Shown here: one piece after another, positions 9,985 through 18,556 of the stretch
Layout of the letters: every line of letters starts with the position of its first letter
Numbering within the stretch: position 1 is the first letter of the stretch
Source: DASPNH01 sp035626675
GTDB lineage: Bacteria; Desulfobacterota; Binatia; UBA1149; CAITLU01
Length of the DNA: 64,000 bases
Assembly: GCA_035626675.1 (NCBI GenBank)
Contig: DASPNH010000006.1
Coordinates: 1 to 64,000, forward strand
Direction: 5' to 3'
Translations under genes and position numbers: made by a program
The notes under the pieces: model-generated
Databases searched by the model: none
What the model was told of the DNA's origin: nothing
Seen by the model: the letters and a program-made list of their open reading frames with translations, nothing else

Positions 9985-11409
9985 GTGGCCGCACCCAAGG
10001 CTGGACGCGGAGCAGGCTCCGCCGCCGGCGGCAATGGTGCGACGGCCACGCCCATCAAGAGAAAGCTCTTCGGCACCGACGGCATTCGCGGCGTCGCCAA
10101 TCAGGAGCCGATGACTCCGGAGACGGTGATGCGGCTCGGCCGCGCCGTCGGCCTGCACTTTCGCACCGAGAGCCCGCGCCGGCACAAGATCGTCATCGGC
10201 AAGGACACGCGCATCTCGGGCTACATGTTCGAGACGGCACTGTGCGCGGGCCTGACCTCGATGGGCGTCGACGTGCTGCTGGTCGGCCCGATGCCGACGC
10301 CGGGCATCGCGTTCCTGACACGCAGCCTGCGCGCGGACGCCGGCGTTGCGATCTCGGCCTCGCACAACCCGTTTCAGGACAACGGCATCAAGTTCTTCGG
10401 GCCCGACGGATTCAAGCTTCCCGATGCGGCCGAGGCCGACATCGAAGCGCTCATGTTCGGCGATGCCATCGAGAACGACCGGCCCCGGCCGACCGAGATC
10501 GGACGCGTCACCCGCATCGACGATGCCGGCGGGCGCTACAACGTATTTCTCAAGAACGTGCTGCCGCGCGAGCTGACCCTGGAAGGCCTGCGCATCGTCA
10601 TCGACTGCGCGCACGGCGCGGCCCATCGCATCGCCCCCGTGGTGCTGGCCGAGCTCGGCGCCGAAGTGATGGCCATCGGCATCAAGCCCGATGGTCTCAA
10701 CATCAACGACGGCGTGGGTGCGCTGCACGTGGCCGCGCTTGCCGAACAGGTGCGGGCGATCGGTGCGCACGTCGGCATCGCGCTGGATGGCGATGCGGAC
10801 CGCTGCATCCTGGTCGACGAAAAGGGCGAGGAGGTCGACGGCGACCACGTGCTGGCGATCCTGGCCATGGCGATGAAGCGGCGAGGGGAGCTGCCCTGCG
10901 ACACCGTCGTGGCCACCGTCATGTCGAACTTCGGGCTGGAGGTCGCGCTGCGTGAGCAGGGCATCACGCTCGAGCGCACGCCGGTCGGCGACCGCTACGT
11001 CGTCGAGCGCATGGTCGAGGGCGGATTCGTGCTCGGCGGCGAGCAGTCGGGCCACATCGTCTGCCTGGATCACACCACCACCGGTGACGGCATGGTCACG
11101 GCCCTGACGGTGCTGACCTGCATGAAGGTGTCGGGCAAGCCGCTGTCGGAGCTCAAGGCCGTCTTCCGGCCCTATCCGCAGCGCCTGATCAACCTGCGCG
11201 TGCGCGAGCGCAAGGAGCTGACGAGCATTCCCAGCGTGGCCGGCGCCATCGAAGAGGCCGAAGGCGCGCTCGGCGGACGCGGACGCGTGCTGGTGCGATT
11301 CTCCGGCACCGAGCCGCTTGCTCGCGTGATGGTCGAAGGCGAGGAGATCGGCGCGGTCGAAGCGCACGCGCGCCGCATCGCCGCTGCCATCGAAGCCGTT
11401 CTCGGCTGA
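9985..11409 (+). CDS. glmM: phosphoglucosamine mutase
   Basis: GlmM interconverts glucosamine 6-phosphate and glucosamine 1-phosphate, feeding UDP-GlcNAc synthesis for peptidoglycan and lipopolysaccharide. The 474-residue protein has the FGTDGIRG signature near the N-terminus, the catalytic phosphoserine at Ser126 in SASHNP, the metal-binding DGDADR loop, and a C-terminal phosphate-binding RFSGTEP. A Gly/Ala-rich extension of about 27 residues precedes the family core. Start is GTG 9985, just behind the ftsH stop, so the pair is cotranscribed. In many relatives folP or cdaA lies between ftsH and glmM; neither is here. Confidence 0.95.
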   Translation: MAAPKAGRGAGSAAGGNGATATPIKRKLFGTDGIRGVANQEPMTPETVMRLGRAVGLHFRTESPRRHKIVIGKDTRISGYMFETALCAGLTSMGVDVLLVGPMPTPGIAFLTRSLRADAGVAISASHNPFQDNGIKFFGPDGFKLPDAAEADIEALMFGDAIENDRPRPTEIGRVTRIDDAGGRYNVFLKNVLPRELTLEGLRIVIDCAHGAAHRIAPVVLAELGAEVMAIGIKPDGLNINDGVGALHVAALAEQVRAIGAHVGIALDGDADRCILVDEKGEEVDGDHVLAILAMAMKRRGELPCDTVVATVMSNFGLEVALREQGITLERTPVGDRYVVERMVEGGFVLGGEQSGHIVCLDHTTTGDGMVTALTVLTCMKVSGKPLSELKAVFRPYPQRLINLRVRERKELTSIPSVAGAIEEAEGALGGRGRVLVRFSGTEPLARVMVEGEEIGAVEAHARRIAAAIEAVLG

Positions 11410-11454
11410 CCTTCCTTCCGAGCCGGGGAGGGATCGATCGCAGGCGTCACGGCG

Positions 11455-11676
11455 ATGGGCTTCAAGCTGGACGAGGAGCCGCTCAAGTCCAGCGTCTCGA
11501 TGTCACTTGGCGGCCCCGGATTCCTGCTCCCTCTGTCCGCGCCACTGTCCGGGCCCGTAACGGCTCAGATCCGCAGCTCGAACGGCGGCTGCTGGGGCGC
11601 GACGTTCTCCGGAGAGGAGATCAAGAAGAACGACGGCGACAAGGTGATCGCCGTCGAGAAGAACGAGTTTCGGTAG
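11455..11676 (+). pseudogene. orphan fragment of a secreted-protein C-terminal domain
   Basis: The 73 residues read as the final part of a larger secreted protein. The stretch with LPLSAPLSGPVTAQ, followed by a GGCWGATFSG motif and a charged tail, parallels the end of the propeller protein at 35590-37398, which has the same leucine/proline stretch and then a DACWSAQFSAP motif. There is no signal peptide and no ribosome-binding site before ATG 11455. It lies in the same frame as glmM, directly after the glmM stop. I read it as a decayed gene remnant rather than an active gene. Confidence 0.5.
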
Positions 11677-11684
11677 CAGCGGCG

Positions 11685-11717
11685 GCCGGGCGCGCGCCGA
11701 CCTGGCGTGCGCCCGGC
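11685..11717. terminator. strong hairpin between convergent genes
   Basis: Two 14-base arms (11685-11698 and 11704-11717) pair with a single G-T-type mismatch around a 5-base loop (GACCT). It sits between the plus-strand fragment ending at 11676 and the minus-strand gene ending at 11725. It could stop transcription from both sides, although a clear T-run is absent. Confidence 0.45.
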
Positions 11718-11724
11718 TACGCTT

Positions 11725-12591
11725 CTAGGCCAGATCGCAGCAGTCACACAGCAACGTCACATCCTGGCCGACCGCGCGGCGCAGGACCGCCAGCGAATCC
11801 GTCGCGGTGGTCGCGCTGGAGCGATTGACGTCGCAGATGCATTCGGGACACAGAGACGTTCCCACGGCTGCTCGCAGCACGATGAGGGCATCGGTGGCCG
11901 TCAGGCCCGCCGGATCGGCCGCGTCACCGCAGCCGCGATCGGGCGCCGTGTCGAGCTTGCCGACATCGACGGTGAAGCTGCCGGAGTTGTTGAACCAGCC
12001 GACTCCGTCTCCGGTGCCGAGAAAGAGCCGCGTGGCGCCGGGCGGGATCTCGAAGAACTGCGGCGCGCCACCGGTCTGACCGGCGTTGCTGTCGGTGGTC
12101 AGACCATCGCCGATGAAGAAAATCTGCCCGACCTCCGGGCTGAGGTTCGTAAAGTCGAGTGCGGAGGTGAAGTCGAGCCGCGCCGGCGTCTCCATTCCGG
12201 TCGGCGATTCGTCGCCGAGGAAGACCCCGTAGAGAGCGTTGGCGCGCACGCCGTTGGGCGCCGAGATTCCGTCGCCGAAATTCGTCATGTCGAAGGGAGT
12301 GTCGCCGTCCGGATTGTTGCCGGGGCTGACGCTGCTCGTGAAGGAAACCTTGCCCGTGACCGTGAAGGTCAACGTGTCGCAGCTCATCAGCTCCAGGCCG
12401 GTCACCTCCGGCGGCGATTGCGGAGGCGAGGAGTCGCCGCCGCAACAGGTATAGCCACCGGCGCGGTCGGCGAGATTGGGATTGGCCGAGCCGGGTACGA
12501 TCAGCTGTGAGCCCACGGGGCCGGCTTCGATGGCGCCGGCGTGAAGCACGGCGGCGAAGGCGGCTGTGGAGAGGAACGTTCGGACGTGCAT
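11725..12591 (-). CDS. secreted protein with C-terminal dockerin-like repeats
   Basis: This 288-residue protein has a signal peptide (1-23) and starts at ATG 12591 behind a GGAGGAAG ribosome-binding site. The middle part (about 60-200) is beta-rich and unrecognised. The C-terminus holds two dockerin-like units of the form ATDALIVLRAAVG and ATDSLAVLRRAVG, each preceded by a Cys/Asp-rich loop (CGDAADPAG, CDVNRSSA). This is the calcium-loop-plus-helix pattern of dockerin type I modules. The gene sits in an accessory insertion between glmM and pdxJ. Export is well supported; function is unknown, and binding to a cohesin-like partner is inference. Confidence 0.78.
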   Translation of the reverse strand: MHVRTFLSTAAFAAVLHAGAIEAGPVGSQLIVPGSANPNLADRAGGYTCCGGDSSPPQSPPEVTGLELMSCDTLTFTVTGKVSFTSSVSPGNNPDGDTPFDMTNFGDGISAPNGVRANALYGVFLGDESPTGMETPARLDFTSALDFTNLSPEVGQIFFIGDGLTTDSNAGQTGGAPQFFEIPPGATRLFLGTGDGVGWFNNSGSFTVDVGKLDTAPDRGCGDAADPAGLTATDALIVLRAAVGTSLCPECICDVNRSSATTATDSLAVLRRAVGQDVTLLCDCCDLA

Positions 12592-12787
12592 GAAGCTTCC
12601 TCCAATCGTAGGGAACCAGAGATGATCACGGCGAGTCTACCGCGCATCCTCGTTGCCGCCGAGAGCTGTCGATGTCGCCGGGGCGACAGAGGCGGGACGC
12701 GTCTGCCCCTCGAAGGGAGCCTTTCCATGCGCAAGCGCAACTCGACAACCGATGCCTGATGGGTCAGGTTCGGGTCAGCGCGAGCGC
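12592..12787. promoter_or_regulatory. divergent intergenic region upstream of pdxJ
   Basis: This 196-base region lies between the divergent starts at 12591 (minus) and 12788 (plus), so promoters for both genes should be here. I cannot point to a convincing -35/-10 pair. A short inverted repeat (TGTCG near 12667 with CGACA near 12684) is visible. A 10-codon open frame at 12727-12759 behind AAGGGAG could be a leader peptide but is too short to call. Confidence 0.3.
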
Positions 12788-13549
12788 ATGACCATGGGCC
12801 ACCCTGTCGCCTCATCCATCCGGCTCGGCGTCAACGTCGACCACGTCGCCACGGTCCGCCAGGCTCGCGGGGTCCACTATCCCGATCCGGTCGAGGCCGC
12901 GCTTGCGGCCGAGCGCGGCGGCGCAGGCGGAATCACCGTTCACCTTCGCGAAGACCGCCGACACATCCAGGAGCACGACGTGCGCCGCTTGAGGAAGCTG
13001 GTGCGCACCAAGGTGAACCTGGAGATGGCGGCCACCGAGCAGATGACCGCACTGGCCTGTGACATCGCTCCGCACGACGTCTGCATCGTTCCCGAGAAAC
13101 GCGAAGAGCTGACCACCGAGGGCGGCCTGGCCGTCGCCGGTCGCGAGGCCATGTTGCGTCCGCTCATCCGGCGCCTGCGCGAGGCCGGCATCCACGTCAG
13201 CCTGTTCATCGAGCCGCAGCCCCACGAGATCAATGCAGCCGCCGAGGTCGGGGCCACCATCGTCGAGCTGCACACGGGCTCGTACGCCAACGCCCTGGCA
13301 GCGGCATCGGTGGCGCGCGAGCTCGAGGCGCTGCAGGCCGGCGCCGCCCATGCCCGCGCGTGCGGCCTCATCGTCAACGGCGGGCACGGCCTGACTCTGG
13401 ACAACGTCGTGCCGATCGCCGCCATTCCCGAAATGGTCGAGCTCAACATCGGCCACAGCATCGTCGCGCGCGCGCTCCTGGTCGGCATGGAGCGCGCCAC
13501 CGCCGAGATGCTCGAAACCTGCCAGCGTGCACGCCAAGGACACACCTGA
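12788..13549 (+). CDS. pdxJ: pyridoxine 5'-phosphate synthase
   Basis: PdxJ condenses 3-amino-2-oxopropyl phosphate with 1-deoxyxylulose 5-phosphate to give pyridoxine 5'-phosphate, the last step of DXP-dependent vitamin B6 synthesis. The 253-residue TIM-barrel protein has the N-terminal NVDHVATVRQARG signature, the GITVHLREDRRHI segment with catalytic His and Arg, and the C-terminal NIGHSIVARA phosphate-binding motif. Length is typical. ATG 12788 or ATG 12794 can serve as start; both lack a strong ribosome-binding site. The stop overlaps the nnr start (TGATG). In many deltaproteobacteria acpS lies between these two genes; it is absent here. Confidence 0.95.
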   Translation: MTMGHPVASSIRLGVNVDHVATVRQARGVHYPDPVEAALAAERGGAGGITVHLREDRRHIQEHDVRRLRKLVRTKVNLEMAATEQMTALACDIAPHDVCIVPEKREELTTEGGLAVAGREAMLRPLIRRLREAGIHVSLFIEPQPHEINAAAEVGATIVELHTGSYANALAAASVARELEALQAGAAHARACGLIVNGGHGLTLDNVVPIAAIPEMVELNIGHSIVARALLVGMERATAEMLETCQRARQGHT

Positions 13550-15162
13550 TGCTGGAACCGACCAGCGCCTCCTCCTTCGTCCTGTCGCGCCAGGACATGC
13601 GCGCGCTCGACCGCAAGACCATCGCGGCCGGCACCACCGGCATCGACCTGATGGAGCGCGCCGGCGAAGCCATCGTCGAGCTGCTGACCGATCCGCTTCG
13701 TCTTGCCGGCGCCAACCTTGCCGTGGCCGCCGAGCGCCGCCGCGTCCTCGTGCTGGCGGGCAGCGGCAACAACGGCGGCGACGGTTTCGTGGTGGCGCGC
13801 GAGCTGACCGCGCGCGGCTGGGAATGCACCGTGGCGATGACGGGCCGCGAGCCGCAGCCCGGCAGCGACGCCTGCGCCAACCTGACGCGCTGGCGCCAGC
13901 TCGGCGGCTACGTCATCGACCCTTCGCGCGCGGACGATGCCGTGGAGGCCGCCGCCCGCGATGGGCTGCTCGTGCTCGATTGCATGTTCGGGACCGGCCT
14001 GGACAAGGACATCTCGGGTCCCACCGGCGACCTCATCCAGAAAATCAACGATGCGGCCCTTCCAGTGCTGGCCATCGACGTTCCCTCGGGCCTGTGCGCC
14101 GACACCGGCCGCCCGCTCGGCGCGGCCGTGCGTGCCCGCGCCACGGCGACCATCGGTGCGGCCAAGCCGGGCCTGTTCGTCGGCGAGGGGCCGGACTACG
14201 CCGGCCGCGTCTTCGTGCTCGGCATCGGCCTGCTGCCGCCCCGACAGGAAGGGATCGGCCCGGTGGCCACGCTGCTCGACGCCTCGACCATGGCGGGATC
14301 GCTGCCGCTGCTGTCGGCGCTGGCGCACAAGGGAGACCGCGGCCACGTGCTGATCCTGGCCGGCTCGCCCGGCAAGTCCGGCGCTGCCGTGCTGGCGGCT
14401 CGAGGCGCCCTGCGCGCCGGCGCGGGGCTGGTCACGGTAGCCACACCCGCATCGGTGCAGCCCGATGTGACCAGCGCGCTTCCCGAAGCGATGACGATGG
14501 CGCTGGTCGACGACAAGGAAACCGGAGAGCTGGCGCCGGCTTCCGTGCGCGCCTTGCATGGGGTGCTCGACCGTTACGATGCCATCGTGGCCGGTCCCGG
14601 GCTCGGCACCGGACCGGGCGCGGTCGAAGCGGTCTCGGAGATCCTGCGCGCCGCCAGATGTCAGGTGGTGCTGGACGCCGACGCCCTCAACGTCTTGTCT
14701 TCGCTGCATCATGAGCAGCGCATCTCGCTGCTTGCGCGCAGGCCGGAGGCGCCGTTCCCGATCCTGACCCCACATCCCGGTGAGATGAGCCGGCTGGTCA
14801 ACCGCCCCATCGACGAGGTTCAAGCAGACCGTCTCGGCATCGCCATCAACACCGCCAAAGACTTGCGCTGTGTGCTCGTGCTCAAGGGCGCCGGAACGAT
14901 CGTCACCGACGGCGAGCTGGTCGCCATCAACAACAGCGGCAACGCCGGCATGGCTACCGGCGGCATGGGCGACGTGCTGGCCGGGGCCTGCGGGGCACTG
15001 GCCGGCCGCATGCTGGACGACATCGATGCGGCAACGCTGGCCGTCTACGCCCACGGCGCGGCCGGTGACGAAATGGCACGCATCACCGGAGGCCCCGGCT
15101 TCCTCGCCAGCGAAGTCGCCGACGCCTTGCCAAGCGTGCTGGCACGGCTGTCCTGGCGGTGA
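13549..15162 (+). CDS. nnr: bifunctional NAD(P)H-hydrate epimerase/dehydratase
   Basis: This enzyme repairs hydrated NADH and NADPH. The N-terminal YjeF_N domain epimerises NAD(P)HX (GSGNNGGDGFVVAREL around residues 67-82), and the C-terminal ribokinase-like domain dehydrates it using ADP or ATP (TPHPGEMSRL and GMGDVLAG motifs). The 537-residue length fits the fused two-domain form. The start ATG 13549 overlaps the pdxJ stop, and the stop TGA overlaps the GTG start of tsaE (GTGA), so the three genes are tightly coupled. Confidence 0.93.
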   Translation: MLEPTSASSFVLSRQDMRALDRKTIAAGTTGIDLMERAGEAIVELLTDPLRLAGANLAVAAERRRVLVLAGSGNNGGDGFVVARELTARGWECTVAMTGREPQPGSDACANLTRWRQLGGYVIDPSRADDAVEAAARDGLLVLDCMFGTGLDKDISGPTGDLIQKINDAALPVLAIDVPSGLCADTGRPLGAAVRARATATIGAAKPGLFVGEGPDYAGRVFVLGIGLLPPRQEGIGPVATLLDASTMAGSLPLLSALAHKGDRGHVLILAGSPGKSGAAVLAARGALRAGAGLVTVATPASVQPDVTSALPEAMTMALVDDKETGELAPASVRALHGVLDRYDAIVAGPGLGTGPGAVEAVSEILRAARCQVVLDADALNVLSSLHHEQRISLLARRPEAPFPILTPHPGEMSRLVNRPIDEVQADRLGIAINTAKDLRCVLVLKGAGTIVTDGELVAINNSGNAGMATGGMGDVLAGACGALAGRMLDDIDAATLAVYAHGAAGDEMARITGGPGFLASEVADALPSVLARLSWR

Positions 15163-16901
15163 CGAGCACCCTGCAGCTTCGCACGCGCAACGAGAGCGAG
15201 ACCGAGAAGCTCGGGCGCGTCCTCGGCGAGAACCTGGCCGGGCCGGTGGTCGTCGGCGTCGTCGGCCAGCTCGGCGCCGGCAAGACCGTGCTCGCGCGCG
15301 GAGTCGCGGCGGGCCTGGGCATCGATCCTGCTGCCGTGTGCAGCCCGTCCTTCGTCTACCTGGTCGACTACGACGAAGGCCGCCAGCGCTTCGTGCATGC
15401 GGACCTGTATCGCCTGGCCGACGTGCCCGCCGACCACGCCGAGCGCGTCTACGAGAGCATCGGTCTGCTCGAGGCCGTTGCCGCGCCGGCGGTGACGCTG
15501 GTGGAGTGGTGGGACTGCTACGCGGGCCCTCAGCCCGAGCGCCTCGTGCGCATTGAAGTCGCCTGCGAATCCGGCGACAGTAGGTCGATTCGCCTGGAAT
15601 TCAGGGGCGTTGGGATGGAGGAAGCCGCGCGAGCGGCGGGCTCGCTCATGGCAGACACAACCCGCATCGTTCAGAAGTACGGCGGCACCTCGGTGGGCAC
15701 TCCCGAGCGCATCCACGAGGTAGCCCGGCGCGTGAAGCGCTACTACGACCAGGGCCACCACATTGCCGTCGTGGCCTCGGCGATGTCGGGCGAAACCAAC
15801 CGCTTGCTGGCCCTTGCCGGCAAGGTCTCCCCGCAGCCTCATGCCCGCGAGCTCGACTCCCTGGTCTCGACCGGCGAGCAGGTCTCGTGTGCGCTGCTCG
15901 CCATGGCCCTGAACGATCTCGGCGTGCCGGCGATCTCGCTTCTCGGCCATCAGGTGCAGATCCAGACCGACTCCTCCTTCGGCCGCGCCCGCATCCGTTC
16001 CATCGACTGCTCGCGCATCGAGCAGGCTTTCGAGGATCGCTGCGTGGCCGTCGTGGCCGGCTTCCAGGGCGTCGACGACGATCAGAACATCACCACGCTC
16101 GGGCGCGGCGGCTCCGACACCACCGCCGTGGCTCTGGCCGCGGCGCTGGAGGCCGACGTCTGCGAGATCCTGACCGACGTCACCGGCGTCTTCACGACCG
16201 ATCCGCGCGTGTGCCCGGACGCGCGCCAGCTCGACAAGATCAGCTACGACGAGATGCTCGAGCTGGCCAGCCTGGGCGCCAAGGTGTTGCAGATCCGCTC
16301 GGTGGAATGCGCCAAGCGCTACCAGGTCCGCGTGCACGTGCGCTCCAGCTTCGACGACAGCGAGGGAACCTGGGTGGTCCCCGAGGACGAGACGATGGAA
16401 GAGATCCTTGTTTCCGGTGTGGCCTTCGAGCGCGATCAGGCAAAGGTGACCATCGAAGGCGTTCCCGACAGCCCGGGCCTGGCGGCTTCCATCTTCGTGC
16501 CGCTGTCGGAAGCCGGCATCATCATCGACATGATCGTCCAGAACGTCAGCGCCGGCGGCCGCACCGACGTCACCTTCACCGTGGCGCAGAACGACCTGGA
16601 TGCGACGCGCAAGATCTGCGAGCAGATCCAGGGGAAGATCGGCGCGCGCGGCGTCAACGCCAAGTCCAAGGTCGCCAAGGTCTCGGTGGTGGGCCTGGGC
16701 ATGCGCAACCATGCAGGCGTCGCCGCGCGCATGTTCGAGGTGCTGGCGCGCGAGAGCATCAACATCCAGATGATCACCACTTCCGAGATCAAGATCTCGG
16801 TCGTCGTCGACACCGAGCAGGTCGATCCGGCCGTGCGCGCGCTCCACTCGACGTTCCTGGGTCCGGAAGCGCAGGCCATCGAGCCCGGTGCGACCTCATG
16901 A
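15159..16901 (+). CDS. tsaE-lysC: TsaE-aspartate kinase fusion (TsaE residues 1-~160, LysC from ~164)
   Basis: A single uninterrupted frame of 580 residues encodes two proteins that are normally separate. Residues 1 to about 160 are TsaE, the ATPase needed for tRNA t6A37 synthesis, with P-loop GQLGAGKT and the HADLYRL and LVEWWD segments. From Met164 (ATG 15648) the sequence is a complete aspartate kinase of 417 residues with KYGGTSVG, SAMSGETNRL, LGRGGSDTTAVALA and two C-terminal ACT domains for lysine/threonine feedback. No stop codon separates them. The frame opens with GTG 15159 in a GTGA overlap with nnr, and its stop overlaps the cimA ATG. LysC may also be translated alone from ATG 15648; GGAGGAAG lies about 23 bases upstream and GGCGGG about 8 bases upstream. 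Confidence 0.85.
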   Translation: MTSTLQLRTRNESETEKLGRVLGENLAGPVVVGVVGQLGAGKTVLARGVAAGLGIDPAAVCSPSFVYLVDYDEGRQRFVHADLYRLADVPADHAERVYESIGLLEAVAAPAVTLVEWWDCYAGPQPERLVRIEVACESGDSRSIRLEFRGVGMEEAARAAGSLMADTTRIVQKYGGTSVGTPERIHEVARRVKRYYDQGHHIAVVASAMSGETNRLLALAGKVSPQPHARELDSLVSTGEQVSCALLAMALNDLGVPAISLLGHQVQIQTDSSFGRARIRSIDCSRIEQAFEDRCVAVVAGFQGVDDDQNITTLGRGGSDTTAVALAAALEADVCEILTDVTGVFTTDPRVCPDARQLDKISYDEMLELASLGAKVLQIRSVECAKRYQVRVHVRSSFDDSEGTWVVPEDETMEEILVSGVAFERDQAKVTIEGVPDSPGLAASIFVPLSEAGIIIDMIVQNVSAGGRTDVTFTVAQNDLDATRKICEQIQGKIGARGVNAKSKVAKVSVVGLGMRNHAGVAARMFEVLARESINIQMITTSEIKISVVVDTEQVDPAVRALHSTFLGPEAQAIEPGATS

Positions 16902-18538
16902 GCGCGCGCCGGATCGAGATCTACGACACCACGCTGCGCGACGGCACCCAGGGCGAGGGCGTCAACTACACGGTGCGCGACAAGGTCGCGGTGGCAGAGA
17001 AGCTGGACGACCTGGGCGTGGCCGTCATCGAGGGCGGCTGGCCGGGCTCCAATCCGCGTGACGCCGCCTTCTTCGAGGACATCAAGCGCGCGCGCCTTCG
17101 CAACGCCAGGATCGCGGCGTTCGGCTCGACCAAGCGCCCGGGCAAGACCGCCGCGGAGGACGCCAACCTGGCGGCCCTGCTGGAGGCGCAGACGCCGGTG
17201 GTCACCATCGTCGCCAAGACCTGGGACATGCAAGTGCACGAAGACCTGCGCATCGAGCTGGAGGAGAACCTCGAGCTCATTGCGCAGTCCATCGAGTACC
17301 TGAAGTCGCGCACCGAACGCGTGATCCTGGACGCCGAGCACTTCTTCGACGGCTACGAGGCCAACCCGCAGTACGCGCTGCAGTGCCTGCGCGCGGCGGC
17401 GCAGGCCGGCGCCGATCTGCTGTGCCTGTGCGACACGCGCGGCGGGTCGCTGCCGGGCCGCATCGCCGAGATCACCCGCGAGGCAGGCAAGATCGGCACC
17501 GCTCTCGGCATCCACTGCCACAACGACTCGGGTTGCGCCGTCGCCAACTCGCTGGCCGCCATCGAGGCCGGCGCCTCGCAGGTGCAGGGCACGATCAACG
17601 GCTTTGGCGAGCGCTGCGGCAACGCCAATCTGTGCACCATCATTCCCAACCTGCAGCTCAAGCTCGGCTACCAGTGCGTCACCGACAAGCAGCTGGCGCA
17701 TCTGACCGAGGTCTCGCGCTTCTGCGCCGAGCTGGCCAACGTCGAGCTGGAGCGGCGGCTTCCGTACGTGGGACGCTCTGCTTTCGCGCACAAGGGCGGC
17801 CTGCACGTGGCGGCGGTGCGCAAGAACCGCGAGACCTACGAGCACATCGATCCGGTCCACGTCGGCAACGAGCAGCGCGTGCTGATCTCGGACCTGTCGG
17901 GCCGCAGCAACGTCATGAGCAAGGCCGAGCAGTTCGGCATCGAGGTCGAAGGCCGCCACGACGAGCTGGCCTCGCTCCTCGGCCACCTCAAGGACCTCGA
18001 GCACTCCGGATTCCAGTTCGAAGGCGCCGAGGCGTCCTTCGAGCTGCTGATGCGCAGGAACCTCCATCCCTTCCAGCGTTTCTTCAAGCTGGTCGGCTTT
18101 CGCGTCATCGACGAGAAGCGCCAGGAGGACGGCGAGACCGTCTGCGAAGCGACCGTCATGATCGAAGGGCCCGAGGGTGCCATCGAGCACACCGCCGCCG
18201 AGGGCAACGGTCCGGTCAACGCGCTCGACAAGGCGCTACGCAAGGCGCTGACCAAGTTCTATCCGGCCATCGAAGCGGTGCAGCTGCACGACTACAAGGT
18301 GCGCGTGCTCGACGGCAAGGCCGGCACCGACTCGCGCGTGCGCGTGCTCATCGAGTCCGGCGACGGCACGCGGCGCTGGGGAACCGTCGGCGTCTCGCAC
18401 AATGTGGTCGAGGCGAGCTGGCAGGCCCTGGTCGACAGCGTGGTCTACAAGCTCCTGCAGGACGAACTGGCCGGATCGCGCCGGCGCGCCGGGGCGGGGC
18501 GCTCGCGTCCGGTGCAGGCACGCCGCGGCGGCGCCTGA
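16898..18538 (+). CDS. cimA: (R)-citramalate synthase
   Basis: CimA condenses pyruvate and acetyl-CoA to citramalate, starting the threonine-independent route to 2-oxobutyrate and isoleucine. The 546-residue protein has DTTLRDGTQ at the N-terminus and the metal-binding GIHCHNDSG, with a C-terminal LeuA-type allosteric domain (about 400-525). Length and the EGVNYTVRDK and GGWPGSNPRD segments fit CimA better than 2-isopropylmalate synthase; substrate preference cannot be proven by eye. The ATG overlaps the lysC stop (ATGA). A basic tail (about the last 22 residues) extends past the family core. Confidence 0.9.
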   Translation: MSARRIEIYDTTLRDGTQGEGVNYTVRDKVAVAEKLDDLGVAVIEGGWPGSNPRDAAFFEDIKRARLRNARIAAFGSTKRPGKTAAEDANLAALLEAQTPVVTIVAKTWDMQVHEDLRIELEENLELIAQSIEYLKSRTERVILDAEHFFDGYEANPQYALQCLRAAAQAGADLLCLCDTRGGSLPGRIAEITREAGKIGTALGIHCHNDSGCAVANSLAAIEAGASQVQGTINGFGERCGNANLCTIIPNLQLKLGYQCVTDKQLAHLTEVSRFCAELANVELERRLPYVGRSAFAHKGGLHVAAVRKNRETYEHIDPVHVGNEQRVLISDLSGRSNVMSKAEQFGIEVEGRHDELASLLGHLKDLEHSGFQFEGAEASFELLMRRNLHPFQRFFKLVGFRVIDEKRQEDGETVCEATVMIEGPEGAIEHTAAEGNGPVNALDKALRKALTKFYPAIEAVQLHDYKVRVLDGKAGTDSRVRVLIESGDGTRRWGTVGVSHNVVEASWQALVDSVVYKLLQDELAGSRRRAGAGRSRPVQARRGGA

Positions 18539-18556
18539 ACCCGGAGGCATCACGCC

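Noticed and set aside
12727..12759. 10-codon frame behind AAGGGAG upstream of pdxJ
   Set aside because: Could be a leader peptide, but there is no codon bias or attenuator structure to support it.
12940..15054. 704-codon minus-strand frame opposite pdxJ and nnr
   Set aside because: It is antisense to two well-supported enzymes, and its composition is that of a mirrored GC-rich gene.
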